This document shows, piece by piece, positions 24,058 through 36,480 of a DNA stretch of 64,000 nucleotides (the stretch's first letter is position 1; each line of letters starts with the position of its first letter). The notes under the pieces are model-generated. The model was given only the letters and a program-made list of their open reading frames with translations. It had not been told where the DNA came from and did not search any database. Location of the stretch: the NCBI GenBank assembly GCA_018292915.2, contig JACVVK020000211.1, positions 582,501-646,500 of the forward strand, written 5' to 3'. The translations under genes were made by a program, and so were the position numbers. Source of the DNA: Batillaria attramentaria. Lineage: Eukaryota; Mollusca; Gastropoda; Batillariidae.

Positions 24058-25640
24058 GCGCTGCCCCGTCCTACAAAGTTGTTTCTCCAAACTTCATTTT
24101 ATTTTGTCTTTCTTGTTATTGTTGCCGGTTCTCCCCTCTCCAAGTTCTACCAATGACACTAGATCCTCTACGACCTCGACCGATTAGCCACGTGACTGGG
24201 GGTGGGGCCGGGTCGGGGGAAGAAGGGAGGGAGAGAGAGAGAGGCAGAGAGAGAGGGTGGGTGGGTGTTTAGGAGTTTAACGTCCTTTTCCCCCACACAA
24301 GGGTGATATCAAAGACGGGGCAACGAGAAAAAGGCCCAGCACAAATATTTTGGCCCCCAGCGGCCAGGATTCGAACTCTCGGCCCAAGCATTGAAAGTCC
24401 AACGCTCTACCATTCGGCCACCCTGGCTCCCCAGAGAGAGAGAGAGAGACGTCAGTTCCGTGATCTAAACATTTGACGTCAGCCTCAGGCAGGTCGTCAT
24501 ACAGAGAGAGAGAGAGAGATGACGTCAATTCCGTGAAGTAACTTTCGACGTCAGCCTCTAGCACTGAGATCGTCTACGAGATGCTGTTCATGTCCTTGTG
24601 ATTTCCCTGTTGGCTTTGTGACTTCTCCGACTGAATTATTTTTCACATGAAATCTGGAAGATCTAGAGGGCTGATGAAATGTCGGAAGTAGTGGCGATAC
24701 TTGCAGATTTTGTCTGTGAACCAAACATTTGGACGTCAGCCTCACGCTGCTCGTCTGACAGATGATACTTTCTACATATCTTGTGATTTCCTTGTTGCTT
24801 TTGTGACTTCCGTGACTGAATTAATTTTGACATAAAATTTGGAAGATCTAGAGAGCTGATGAAACGTGGACTTAAGTGCCTTGGTTTGTACTTACGAAAT
24901 TGCAAAATTGGAACTTTTTTGACCGGCGCTTCTCGCAGAAACGGGAAAAATGTGTTTATCTAAAAGCTCTGCTATTCTTAATACTAAAGCTATAATAGTG
25001 CAGCAGTTCATGTCATATGCGCAGTTGTCACAAGTGACAAAAATACCGGAATGATGAGTAATTTGAAGGAGTCTTTTCATAGATATTTGGCCTTATATGC
25101 AAACCACCCCTACCTCGGAAATATTTTTCTTACACAAAACCTGTCAGAGCTACATAGCTGTGCTACGAAAACAGGCAGTATAATTGGATGATCTTCCCAA
25201 TTTCAGAAAATGAAGGCATTTTGAACATTTTTTTCGAAAAAAATCGTAATATGACCGATTTTTAAAAATCGGCGATAACTCTTTTGAAAATGCAGTAGGC
25301 TAAAAATCGTGAAAAATAGGTCTGGAGAAGGTGAATTCCCATTTTGTCTCAAAGTAAAAAGGCCTCCAACGAGGTGGTTTAGGAGATAGCCATCATTACA
25401 TCCGTCCACACACACACACACACACACACGTCATTCCCGCCAAAAAGAACGCAGCAGCAAAGTGTGCACGTACGGTGTCTATGACGCAGATTTCACTGTG
25501 TGCGTGAAAGTAAGTATTGTTTGGAGAAACGTCACAGTCTTGTTTTGTATCACTGAAACTTGCTGCTGCGCGGCGTAGCAAAATCTGCCCCGTCTCATAA
25601 AGTTGTTTCTCTATAGAGAAACAACTTAACAAAACCGGGG
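24058..25640. repeat. Dispersed repeat, longer copy (partner at 46.6-47.6 kb)
   Basis: Ordered similarity to 46640-47575 includes AAGTTGTTTCTCCAAACTTC, GACGTCAGCCTC blocks, TGATTTCCTGTTG..TGTGACTTC, GCAAAATTGGAACTTTTTTG, AAAAATACCGGAATGATGAG, CAAACCACCCCTACC and GTGTCTATGACGCAGATTTC. Both contain repeated GACGTCA motifs interleaved with (GA)n. A minus SINE family 2 (24256-24432) is inserted in this copy. No coding potential was recognised and clear terminal repeats were not found, so the class is unknown. Confidence 0.75.
24256..24432 (-). mobile_element. SINE family 2 copy, minus orientation
   Basis: The reverse complement reads GGGGAGCCAGGGTGGCCGAA at the head, GAGTTCGAATCC (B box), and ends in the GTTAAAC/CACCCACCC tail. 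It is embedded in (GA)n on both sides, so a target duplication cannot be read. Confidence 0.8.
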
Positions 25641-25981
25641 CCAGCTGGTCCTGCCACTGAGGTTTCCAGTCGACCCGGCCGACCGGAGAATTCCGGCACA
25701 CTTTAGAGTCTGATTGCAGTTCCGACAAAGTATCGACTTAGAGAAAGCATGACTGTGTGCCAAACACACGCTGACTGGGCCAAGCAGGCTACCACAGGGC
25801 GGAATCCGGCAACAACAACAACAACAACAACAAATGAATAAAAGCTTGCCAATTTTTCTCAGGTCAAGCTGACGTCAATGATGATACGTTCTCCGGCGTT
25901 ACTATGATGTATCGATACAACTGAGTCAACTGAAATTTGTTTATTCAAATACCCCTTGGGGCATGTGAAACTGAGCAAATG

Positions 25982-26040
<59 letters not shown>
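25641..26040. other. Short unique stretch with (CAA)n and (CA)n microsatellites
   Basis: A (CAA)n run is at about 25808-25832 and a (CA)n run at 25983-26038. Nothing coding was recognised. Confidence 0.5.
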
Positions 26041-26645
26041 TTCTTACTTATTTCAAATCACACTGTTTTCAATTCAAACTTCACCAAAACATCATGTTCA
26101 AGGGATTCCTTAAACAACCTATTTCAAATACTGGAATACTGTACAACATTTCAACACAAACAGTTGACCCAAAATATCAGTCTTGCACTTTTGATGACCA
26201 AAAAGCAACTGCCACTTCTATATTCTTACTTAGCTTTAAAACCAAACTGGTTTTACTTCAAACTTCACCAAAACAGAATGTTAAGCAGATCCTTCCAGGG
26301 CCTACTTTCCGAAGTTGAAAACAACACTGCAACACAAAATGTTGACCGAAAATATCAATATTGTAGTTTTGATGACCAAAAAGCCACCTTCCCTTTTATA
26401 TCCTTACTAATTTCAAATCAGTCACACTTTTTTCACTTCAAACTCCACCAAACAATCATGTTCAGCAGATTCCTTAAACAACCTGTTTCACAGACTAGCA
26501 TACAACACTTTAACACAAACAGTTGACCCATAATATCAACCTTGTACTTTTGATGACCAAAAACCAACTGCCACTTCTATATTCTGACTTAGCTTTAAAA
26601 CCAAACTGTTTTTACATGTACTTCAAACTTCACCAAAACAGAATG
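26041..26645. repeat. Tandem array, about 3.4 copies of a ~181-bp unit
   Basis: TTTTGATGACCAAAAAGCAA, CTTCAAACTTCACCAAAACA and AACACAAACAGTTGACCC recur at ~181-bp spacing (for example the TGTT before the 'CAGATTCCTTAAACAACC' block at about 26095, 26279 and 26459). Copies differ by 10-20 percent, so the array is old. Confidence 0.85.
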
Positions 26646-26739
26646 TTAACTGATTTCAAGTTGCAAGAACGTATAGTCTAGTTTCTGAAACTGATCATTG
26701 ATCAAACAAACACGGCATTTTTTTTATCGGCACAGCGGA

Positions 26740-27236
26740 TGACTAGTATTCAGCGGTGCCGCCAGCGGACGTGCGCGGCCTCACGGTGTGCGAAAGTGAG
26801 TGAGCGGTTCGCCTTGCGCCGGCACTGACGCGCCGCATTGCGGTGTGTGATCACTGATCAGTTCGACTGTGACATGTATGCAGTGAACAGTTTTCCCGCC
26901 ACCTGTCTGGGCTCACCCTCCCGCGTCAGTCAGTGCTCAGACACACCGCGACACTCACTGACTGACGGTGAGTTTCAAGTCTGACTCGAAATTTCAAGTT
27001 TTAAAATTCCCACATATGTGCACAGTTTGGGTTTCCTTTGTTCATTGGGTCACTGTTTTTACAGATGATGGGTAATAAGGAAGTTCTGCATCAGCAACAA
27101 TGACATCTACAAATTGTCAGCAACAACAGCATTCTGTATTATCATCAGCAGTGCCAGAGACCAAAGGGACCAACTCCACAGGCAACTAATTTCAAGCAAG
27201 TACAGTTATGGTGTGAGTGAAAGCCCCCTCAAAGGG
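26740..27236 (+). ncRNA. Putative spliced 5' end of a transcript (noncoding or 5' UTR)
   Basis: A CpG-rich stretch from about 26740 ends at 26967 in a perfect GTGAGT donor. Ninety-seven bases later a TTTTTACAG acceptor opens a 172-bp exon (27065-27236) that ends at GTAAGT. CpG-rich starts followed by well-formed splice sites are typical of animal promoters and first exons. The only ATG-initiated frame noticed in the second exon (ATG near 27101, MTSTNCQQQQH) is short, so I call this a noncoding or untranslated 5' end. Downstream exons are not identified; exon-shaped pieces at 29515-29575 and 51515-51611 are possible. Confidence 0.33.
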
Positions 27237-30200
27237 GTAAGTACAGTTTCTTGTTTGAGTTTTCTCAGTGTTATTATTGCTAATAAGAATAATAGCTTCA
27301 ACAGGCGCTTTACCCATCTGCGTGGCTCTGACAGCCACACATTGAACCCAGCATGTATGCTCACATGCATTATGCGCATTCCTCACTCACCAAACATCAA
27401 CACATTTCAGTTACATACTATGAAGTGTCAGCAGTTTTTGCAACTGAACATGTGTGTTACAGGGGGGGGGGGGGGGGGGGAAAGACTCACAACAATTAGT
27501 CCAACGCCAAATAAACATTGCCACATACTCAGTGTTCGCTGTGAGTCGAAAATGCAAGGGTCCTTTGGACCTAGCTCTCTCCATACTTTTTAGGGTCATT
27601 TTGTACATTTTTCAGAGTCCAGTCTTTTGGTATAAAAAGTCTGAAGGTCAAAACCATCATTTGAATTGTAGCGTGTTACCCATAGCAAACTGGCAAGGCG
27701 AGGAACCTCCCACGCTTACCAAATTGAGCATTATGATTGGACAAAAAGTGTTCCCGAATGCTGATATGCTGGTTTCAAATTTGAGATCTAAGAGTTTTGT
27801 GTGCACAAATTTGCACACCTGTGCCCTGATCGGGTACATGCGTACTGTACATGTGAAGGGGACTAAATCCTGTGCCCCAAGCAGTACTCCCAACCTCATG
27901 GGATCAGCTTCAGTCATCAAGGGGTTTATTTTGATGTTATAAGAAAGACAAAAAGCAGACTCCACAATTTGATAACCGCTCATTGCCAAAGCCACCAACT
28001 TGACCAGTTGTAACTGACTTCTGCCAGGATGGCTAGTTTGGCTTTATATGCTGTGAGGGTGATTTCAGAGACATGGGTCATCGAAAAGGCCCTGCACAAC
28101 TTTTGGATCTTAATTCGGACCCACACCCGAGCATTTCTGCTTTTCATTCCACTGGCAGCCTGCTATGTTCAAATAGAATTGATTTATTTTGTTGTGTGGG
28201 TGGCTGTCTGATTGGGGTGCAAATTTGGTACAAATGCGTACAAGTGCACAGTAAGGCCAGCCCTGAAAGTGGTGAATATTTTACTTGCCATGTTGGGTGG
28301 AGGAAATGCTGACGAGGAAAATCAAAAACTTACTCGCCAGGTGTGTGTCGTAAAAGAAAGTCGACTTTTCAGTGCCATAGCAGATTGACCAGATATTGTT
28401 CTCTCAGAAGATAGACCGGGAGTAAGACTGCTGATCTGCTTTTAAAAACTCCTGCTGACTCTAACATACATGTACAGACTTCAACATAAGTCAAGGGACC
28501 ACCTTGACAGACAGGTCTAATTTTTAAGAATTCACAAAAAAATAGAGATCAAGGAATCTTTCAAAATTTTTTGCTGTGAAAGTGTTAAAGGGTTAACAAT
28601 GCATCCTGCAAAGCTTGCTGAAGCTGAAACACCACCATGTGCTGCACGGACATCTTCCAGGAATTTTAGCCAAATTTGCAAGTGGTCCTTGACGTATGTT
28701 GAAGTCTGTACATGTATTACTATTATGACACAACATTACCAGTAGATTTTGAATGTGAGTTGTTTTCCTCAGTCTGTGATGGTATTGGTGCAGAAAACAC
28801 TCAACACATGTGTCTGTGAATTTCATGAATTAAAGAATGCAGGAATTCTTTTTTGTGGAGTTGTAACTACAGTGTACTGACTTAATTTTGAAGTTTGGCT
28901 AATAACTTTGCTACTTTAGCTAGTAAACATTCAGAGTCACTTACCAAAGGCTAGTATGAAAAGAATCAGAATTTCGGGGCTGAAGGCCAGACATACACTG
29001 GAAACAAGCCAGAATTGAGGTTGTTAGGAAACAGTCCCTTGTCAGGTATGTTTTAGATAGAAAACGAAACAGTAATGATATATAGCGAAGTTTTAGATTG
29101 ATTGGTTGATTGATTGATTAAGTACAGTAGTTTGTGAGATACGTTTTGCATGGCAGGTAAAAAAAAATTGATTGATTAGGCAGAATTGTTGGTAAGGTAA
29201 GTTTGCATGCCAGGTATATTGACTGATTAGCTAAAGTAGATGGTGAGGAAAGTTTGAATGTTATTGAGTTGATGAGGGAAGTCCTTTCCTGTTGCATGGC
29301 AGATGGGACTTAGGGATGGGTTGGTGGGCAAGCTGCACTAGATTGCACAGCACGATATACATAACTGGCTAGAGACCTGACATGACTTTAGTATGTACAG
29401 TACCTAGACTGCCAGTCACAATAGCATTCACTCTGCTCCCCCACTTACGCACACTCAATACGCACACACCAACTATCTCTCTCTCTCTCTCTCTGAACTC
29501 TTTACTCAGAAGAGCGGCAAAGCAAATAATACCTGATCCAACAATTACAACGGACCAGAAATTTCAAAATGCAGGTATTCTTTGTCCATATGATCAGTTA
29601 CGCTTCAACAAGGCAACATTTATGTTTTTAAACATGGAATCACAAAGCACCTGAGTATATGTCTCACTTTTTCTGTCACTCGGAATCTAGCTTTGGAAAC
29701 AAACAAACCGTATCTTATCCCAAAACCGAGAATCGACATTTATAAGACTAGCAAACTGGTTTCACAAGTTGATATGCTTGTCGTTATAAGCTAAGAAATG
29801 GTGTTTAATACCCAAGTCTGTGTGTAAGACCCAAGTCTGCATATAGTCATACAAAGCAAGGAAGAAGAGCAACCTTTATTACAATATGTATGTGCATACA
29901 AATCAAAGTAGCTCAGTAGGACAGTTTTAATGTACTGTCATATTCATACATTATTTATCTCAAGGAGCTGTGAAAAACAGTAAAACTGTTCTGAATTTTG
30001 ACATGATACCAATTTTTTGTTTGTTTAGGATTTTTTATGTAAAAACTTAGAGATATCCTTGGACATTGTCTTCCCCCATGTTAAATTGGTAAACTGAAAA
30101 AGTTGTTTTTGTAATACTGTTTGACATGTTGACTTTATAATGTTGTAATCGAGACATTGCTTGTTGTAATGTTCAGTGTTACAGTGGGAATTACAAGACA

Positions 30201-31740
30201 ACTGTCTTGAGGACTTACATGAGTGTGTTGTTTTTTTATCCCCTCAAATGCAATGGCCATAGCTGCTTTTTTCAGCCAAATACAGGTTTAGGCATTCAGT
30301 AATGATGCCAATGAAGAGGGCTTGCAATTTGCATATTGTTTTAAAAAACAAACAAACTGACATTGTACGAATTGTTGTGCCCAATGTATGCAAATGCACA
30401 CATGTTCCTGTGGTCAGTTGTCAGTGTGAGGCACATGACTGTTCTGTCTGTATGGGAAGATACACCGATTTGATAAATCTTTGTTGCCAGGAGATAGTCA
30501 GCATGGTAGCCATCATTGCTGTCTTCAAACTGTTCTTAAGAAAACTGTTTTCTTTTTTTTTTGGCGGGGGGTGGGGGGGGGGTGCATTGTTTTGTTTTTC
30601 CTTTTTTTAAATTGTACCCATCATGTGCTGACTGATGTGTTTGGGGATCAGCTATTATTGCCAGGCGCATGAATGTTCCATATTTCTGTGTGTGGAGATG
30701 TTATTATTAGCTACATGGATAATGCCACTAAGTCCAATAAGTATAATCCAGCAAAAAAAAAAAGAAAAAAAAAAAAGGGCTCTCTGCCAAAGCCGTGATC
30801 CCACGGCCTCCAGCTCAAACTGGAAGTCCTGTAATTTAGACATTATGTTGATAGCCGTGGCTGCTTTCATTGAACCTAGTTCTTGAAACTAATCATTGTT
30901 GGTCTTATGTGGGATGAACACTCCAAGGGTCATCCCCTATGGCCGTTTTCAGTTGCTTTGCCATGTAGGAGACACACTTTGGCTTTGGAGGACTTTAAAT
31001 GTCTCTTGCCAAAGAGTGACGTATGTTGTGCTAGAACTAGTAGAAGCTGAAGATAATCCTCACATAATGATAGCGTAATACATTTTGCTGTAGCCTGACT
31101 GTTTTGGTCAGAGTCAACAGGTCAAGTCACTTTGGAGCGAGGTGGCTTATTTAAGTTAGTAGAACATGTGAAACGTACTATTTGCAGAGATCTTTTTATT
31201 GAAGTGTGTAACTTAATCAAGTGGTGGGTACTCTTGTCTGTAAGGAGATTAATTATTGTTGAAAATGAACTTGCAGTTATTCGTGTGTCTGGTACTCAGT
31301 CTGTTTTGTTCAATTAAATTTTGTTGAAGCAAATCATGTATGAGATACTGTTGACTAGTGACTAATGTTCATGTTTATCATAGTGGTAAAGTATTCAACC
31401 ACCACTTCAGTTGCCAGTTAACACCACCATTCACCAGGTATCTTATGTACATGCTTGAGATGTATTTGATCTACTTCAAATTATCCCATCCATGAGAAAT
31501 TCAGATTACTTTTGTGTCAATTAGTTGAAATTCTTTACTCTTAGCTTCTGCTTCCAGAAGCTCTTCTTCCTGAAACGATTCCAGAGTAGGATCATCTAGG
31601 ACATCTACTTTCATTCAAGTCACCTCGTCCATTTTTCCTGTATAAAGAAGTTCACACACTGTCTGGTTCAGAGTTTGGCTTAATTCTACTTCAACACATC
31701 CAGTATTCCTGCATGTAGAGTATTCATCTCATTCCTTAAT
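27237..31740. other. A/T-rich region without a supportable gene
   Basis: It holds a poly-G run at 27463-27480, a (CT)n tract near 29477, another G run near 30564-30582 and short A runs near 30754-30778. Several 60-160-codon open frames exist but lack conserved motifs, credible splice sites or low-bias composition, so none is called. Confidence 0.5.
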
Positions 31741-31744
31741 TTTT

Positions 31745-31872
31745 GGCCCCATGGGCTCGCCTTCTCGCGGCGGGGCTGAGTTCGCTAAGCTTGCCCACCC
31801 CTTTTCCTCTTTCCTTGGCCTTATTTCTGCCTTCCTTGGTCCATTCACCTGTCTTTTGCTCCCTTAAACTCT
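31745..31872. repeat. Dispersed repeat copy (partner at 41215-41372)
   Basis: It shares CCCATGGGCTCGCCTTC, GCGGCGGGGCTGA, CTAAGCTTGCCC, TTTCTGCCT and TTGGTCCATTC..CTGTCTTTTG with the second copy in the same order and strand. The second copy has an extra ~20 bp (AAGTGACAAGATTTAGATCT). The class is unknown. Confidence 0.7.
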
Positions 31873-32384
31873 AAACTTTTTCAAGAATGTTTTAAGTTCT
31901 TTTTTTAATAGCTGTTTTAATAGGTATGTTTGCATGTGTTTGTGTTAGCAGCAGGTCGTCCCATAAATGCAGCGTATACCATGGTATTTTAGACTTTTGG
32001 GCTATTTGTACGGTGTGTATTTGTGTTGAGGGCAGGTCATTTTAGGTTTGAAGCCAATGCAGTGGCATCAGAGATTGTTGGGGTAAGGAGTGGTGATCGA
32101 GAATAGCCTCGAGGGCAGGAAATCCCAGAGTGCCATGCCGCCATATAAGTACATGTATCTGTGATTGCTGGGGAGAGAAGGGTGCACCTATGTTGTGTTA
32201 CTGTGTTGAATGCAACATCCCATGATCGGCAGCATATGCCATGTCATTATCTGAGATTGTTTGAGATGGGGCCTAGGGTGCAGTACTTGCGCTCAGCTGG
32301 GGTAGGCCATCCCAAGTCAGAAACCTATGCTATGGTATCTAATTAGTAGTTAAGTTTTGGGGTGGAACATGTGCATAATAGCTG

Positions 32385-32476
32385 GCACTACATTTTGCTC
32401 CTGAGAATACATTTAGCTGTAATTTGCATCAAGCTAAACACATACACAATAGTTGAAATCACATTTTGCTTCTGAG

Positions 32477-32546
<70 letters not shown>

Positions 32547-33105
32547 AAAAAACTGAAATTTGCATACATGTAGCTTTTGAAAGCCATACACAACAGTTGG
32601 CATTACCTTTAGCTTCTAAGAGAAAGTATTACTGAGAACACATGCACGGAAAATGACACTGAGTGTAGTTTTGGAGAAAGTTTTTGCTGCTGAGAACACA
32701 TACAAAATAGTTGACATTGCATTTAGCTTCTGAGAACATAGATACATAGCAGACATCGCATTTAGCATCTAACTGAGAACACATGCATAAAAGATGTCAT
32801 ATTACATGTCTTTTTGGAGAACATATTCTGCTTCTGAGGACGCGCGTACATAAAAGTTCACATTGCATGTAAGTTTAGAGTATGCATACATAATAGCTGA
32901 CCTTGCATTTAGCTTCTGAAAATACTAATTATGAACGTTGCTTTTATCCGCTCAGAAAAAAACAGTAGACATTGCATTTAGCATCTGAGAATACGTCTCA
33001 GAATACTGAGAACACATACATACATGTATTAGCTAGCTTACATTGCATTTAGTTTTGCAGAATACAAGTAATAATTGACATTGCATTTAAGTTGTCCGCC
33101 ACATA
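32385..33105. repeat. Degenerate tandem array and (CA)n tract leading into the large satellite
   Basis: Diverged ~50-65-bp units share ACATTGCATTTAGCTTCTGA and GAACACATACATAATAG. The words ACATTGCATTTA and ACATACATAA are also present in each unit of the satellite that follows. A long (CA)n tract interrupts it at 32480-32543. The same degenerate units reappear to the right of the satellite (about 40430-40950). Confidence 0.7.
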
Positions 33106-35410
33106 AATAATAACTCACACTGCATTTACAGTACACCCAGATGACCCAGTCAAATTGTCCGCCACATACTTAATACCTCACATTGCATTTACGGTAAAAC
33201 GTGCAAAAGGTGGACACCCAAAGGACTGGTCAAATTGTCCACCACATACATACATGCAGTAGCTCACATTGCATTTACAGTAAAACCTGCATAAGGCGGA
33301 CACCCAAATAACCCGGTCAAATTGTCCGCCACATACATAACTCACATTGCATTTACAGAAAAACCTGTGTACGGCGGACACCCAAATGACCCGGTCAAAT
33401 TGTCCGCCACATACATAACTCACATTGCATTTACAGAAAAACCTGTGTACGGCGGACACCCAAATAACCTGGTCGAATTGTCCGCCGCATACATAACTCA
33501 CATTGCATTTACAGAAAAACCTGCATAAGGCAGACACCCAAATAACCGGGTCAAATTGTCCGCCGCATACATAACTCACATTGCATTTACAGAAAAACCT
33601 GCATAAGGCAGACACCCATATAACCCGGTCAAATTGTCCGCCACATACATAACTCACATTGCATTTACAGAAAAACCTGCAGAAGGCAGACACCCAAATG
33701 ACCCGGTCAAATTGTCCGCCACATACATAACTCACATTGCATTTACAGAAAAACCTGCATAAGGCAGACACCCAAATGACCCGGTCAAATTGTCCGCCAC
33801 ATACATAACTCACATTGCATTTACAGAAAAACCTGCATAAGGCGGACACCCAAATGACCGGGTCAAATTGTCCGCCGCATACATAACAACTCGCATTGCA
33901 TTTACAGAAAAACTTGCATAAGGCGGACACTCAAATGACCCGGTCAAATTGTCCGCCACATACATAACTCACATTGCATTTACAGAAAAACCTGCATAAG
34001 GCGGACACCCAAATGACCCGGTCAAATTGTCCGCCACATACATAACTCACATTGCATTTACAGAAAAACCTGCATAAGGCGGACACCCAAATGACCCGGT
34101 CAAATTGTCCGCCACATACATAACTCACATTGCATTTACAGAAAAACCTGCATAAGGCGAACACCCAAATGACCCGGTCAAATTGTCCGCCGCATACATA
34201 ACAACTCGCATTGCATTTACAGAAAAACCTGCAAAAGGCAGACACCCAAATGACCCGGTCAAATTGTCCGCCACATACATAACTCACATTGCATTTACAG
34301 AAAAACCTGCATAAGGCAGACACCCAAATGACCCGGTCAAATTGTCCGCCACATACATAACTCACATTGCATTTACAGTAAAACCTGCATAAGGCGGACA
34401 CCCAAATGACCCGGTCAAATTGTCCGCCACATACATAACTCACATTGCATTTACAGAAAAACCTGCTTAAGGCAGACACCCAAATGACCCGGTTGAATTG
34501 TCCCCCACATACATAACTCACATTGCATTTACAGTAAAACCTGCATAAGGCAGACACCCAAATGACCCGGTCAAATTGTCCGCCACATACATAACTCACA
34601 TTGCATTTACAGTAAAACCTGCATAAGGCGGACACTCAAATGACCCGGTCAAATTGTCCGCCACATACATAACTCACATTGCATTTACAGAAAAACCTGC
34701 ATAAGGCGGACACCCAAATGACCGGGTCAAATTGTCCGCCGCATACATAACAACTCGCATTGCATTTACAGAAAAACCTGCATAAGGCGGACACTCAAAT
34801 GACCCGGTCAAATTGTCCGCCACATACATAACTCACATTGCATTTACAGAAAAACCTGCATAAGGCGGACACCCAAATGACCCGGTCAAATTGTCCGCCA
34901 CATACATAACTCATTGCATTTACAGAAAAACCTGCATAAGGCGGACACCCAAATGACCCGGTCAAATTGTCCGCCGCATACATAACAACTCGCATTGCAT
35001 TTACAGAAAAACCTGCAAAAGGCAGACACTCAAATGACCCGGTCAAATTGTCCGCCGCATACATAACAATTCACATTGCATTAACAGAAAAACCTGCGTA
35101 AGGCGGATACCCAAATGACCCGGTCAAAGTGTCTGCCGCATACATAACTCACATTGCATTAATTCAGAAAAACCTGTGTAAGGCGGACACCCAAATGACC
35201 CGGTCAAATTGCCCGCCGCATACATAACAACTCGCATTGCATTTACATAAAAACCTGCAAAAGGCAGACACTCAAATGACCCGGTCAAATTGTCCGCCGC
35301 ATACATAACTCACATTGCATTTACAGAAAAAACCTGTGTAAGTAGGGCACCCAGTTGACTGGGTCAAATTGTCCGCCTTATACATAATGACTCACATTGC
35401 ATTTACGCTG
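33106..35410. repeat. Satellite block 1: 78-bp units, about 29 copies
   Basis: The unit reads CTCACATTGCATTTACAG, AAAAACCTGCATAAGGCGGA, CACCCAAATGACCCGGTCAA, ATTGTCCGCCACATACATAA. Each unit contains the inverted repeat GGCGGACA...TGTCCGCC. Minus-strand open frames with a 26-residue period (WVSALCRFFCKCNVSYVCGG then QFDRVI) span about 250 and 234 codons because 78 is divisible by three. I treat these as fortuitous. Confidence 0.95.
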
Positions 35411-36480
35411 GGAAAGGTGGGGACTTCAGGTGTGTATTTGTGTTGAGGAAAGGGCAGCTCAGGTGGAGACTTTGCCATGTTATCTTAGATGGTTTGGGAT
35501 GTATGGTGTTTAGGTGGGGGTGTTTTGTTTGTTTTTTTTGTTTAAAGTGGTTGTTTTTTGTTTTTTTGTTTTTTTGGGTTTTGTTGTTGTTTTTTTTTTT
35601 GGGGGGGGGGGGATGGAGGTAGGGGTGTGTCCGTGTATGTGTATATGTGTATGTGTATCAGTTTTCATACCCGGGTAGCCCCTGGCGCGGCCTCATCTCC
35701 CGTAAGCTACTTGTGTTGGGTGGGTGGGGGTGTTTCTTTTGGGTTATGTTTTTTGTTTGTCGATAGGGTATGAAAACTGATTGTTCTCATGCCAGATGAG
35801 TTGTTGTCTCATCTGGCATGAGACCAAACCATGTTGGGGTTTTTCGTTGTTGTTGTTTTGTTTCGTTTTTTCAGGAAGGGGGGTGAGGGGGGGGGGGATG
35901 GATGTAGGGGTGTGTCCGTGTATGTGTATATGTGTATCAGTATTCATACCCGAGTAGCCCCTGGCGCGGCCTCAACTCCCGTAAGCTACTTGTGTTGGGT
36001 GGGTGGGGGTCTTTCTTTTGGGTTATGTTTTTTGTTTGTCGATAGGGTATGAATACTGATTGTTTGTTCTCATGCCAGATGAGTTGTAGTCTCTTCTGGC
36101 ATGAGACCAAACCATGTTTTTGTTTGTTTGTTTGTTTTTTCAAAGGGGGGGGGGGGGGGCGGGGGGGGGGATGGATGTAGCATACCATATATATATATCA
36201 TCTCATATCACAGGATATTATATCATTAGGAATAATGTTGGGGGGTGTAACATGGTATTTGGCTTAAACTTTTCTAATTCTGTGGCAGTGCTCCCTCATA
36301 GTCAATTATTCATGGTCACCTGTCAAGTTACCGAGAACGCATGTATAGCATTTGACATGGTTGCATGTAGTTTTGGAGAACATCTACACAATAGCTGACA
36401 TTGCATTTATAGTAAATCCTGCATAAGGTGGACACCCAAATGACTGGCTGGAGTCAAATTGGGTGCCACATACATAACTC
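35325..36480. repeat. Inter-satellite block A with two nested inverted-repeat modules
   Basis: This ~1.1-kb block holds two related ~280-bp modules. Module A1 has outer arms at 35657-35672 / 35766-35781 (ATCAGTTTTCATACCC and its complement), enclosing GGCGCGGCCTCATCTCCCGT, then a hairpin 35786-35822 with perfect 15-bp arms CTCATGCCAGATGAG and a 7-bp loop. Module A2 has arms at 35936-35951 / 36045-36060 carrying the variant ATCAGTATTCATACCC with the matching change on the other arm, followed by a hairpin with one mismatch. G runs precede each module. The whole block recurs as block B. Confidence 0.9.

Noticed and set aside
24058..25640. Terminal inverted repeats of a DNA transposon
   Set aside because: The similar ends (AAAGTTGTTTCTC at both) are in direct, not inverted, orientation, and no target duplication was found; left as an unclassified dispersed repeat.
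27454..27942. 162-codon plus-strand open frame
   Set aside because: It begins in a poly-G run, has no recognisable motif, and lacks convincing splice or start signals.
30302..30610. 102-codon frame with several cysteines (MMPMKRACNLHIVLKNKQ...)
   Set aside because: The cysteine spacing fits no zinc-binding or secreted family known to me, and the frame ends in a poly-T/poly-G tract.
33178..35064. Long minus-strand open frames (250 and 234 codons, Cys-rich 26-residue repeats)
   Set aside because: They follow exactly the 78-bp satellite period and end where unit length changes; no start context, splice site or conserved domain. A by-product of a unit divisible by three.
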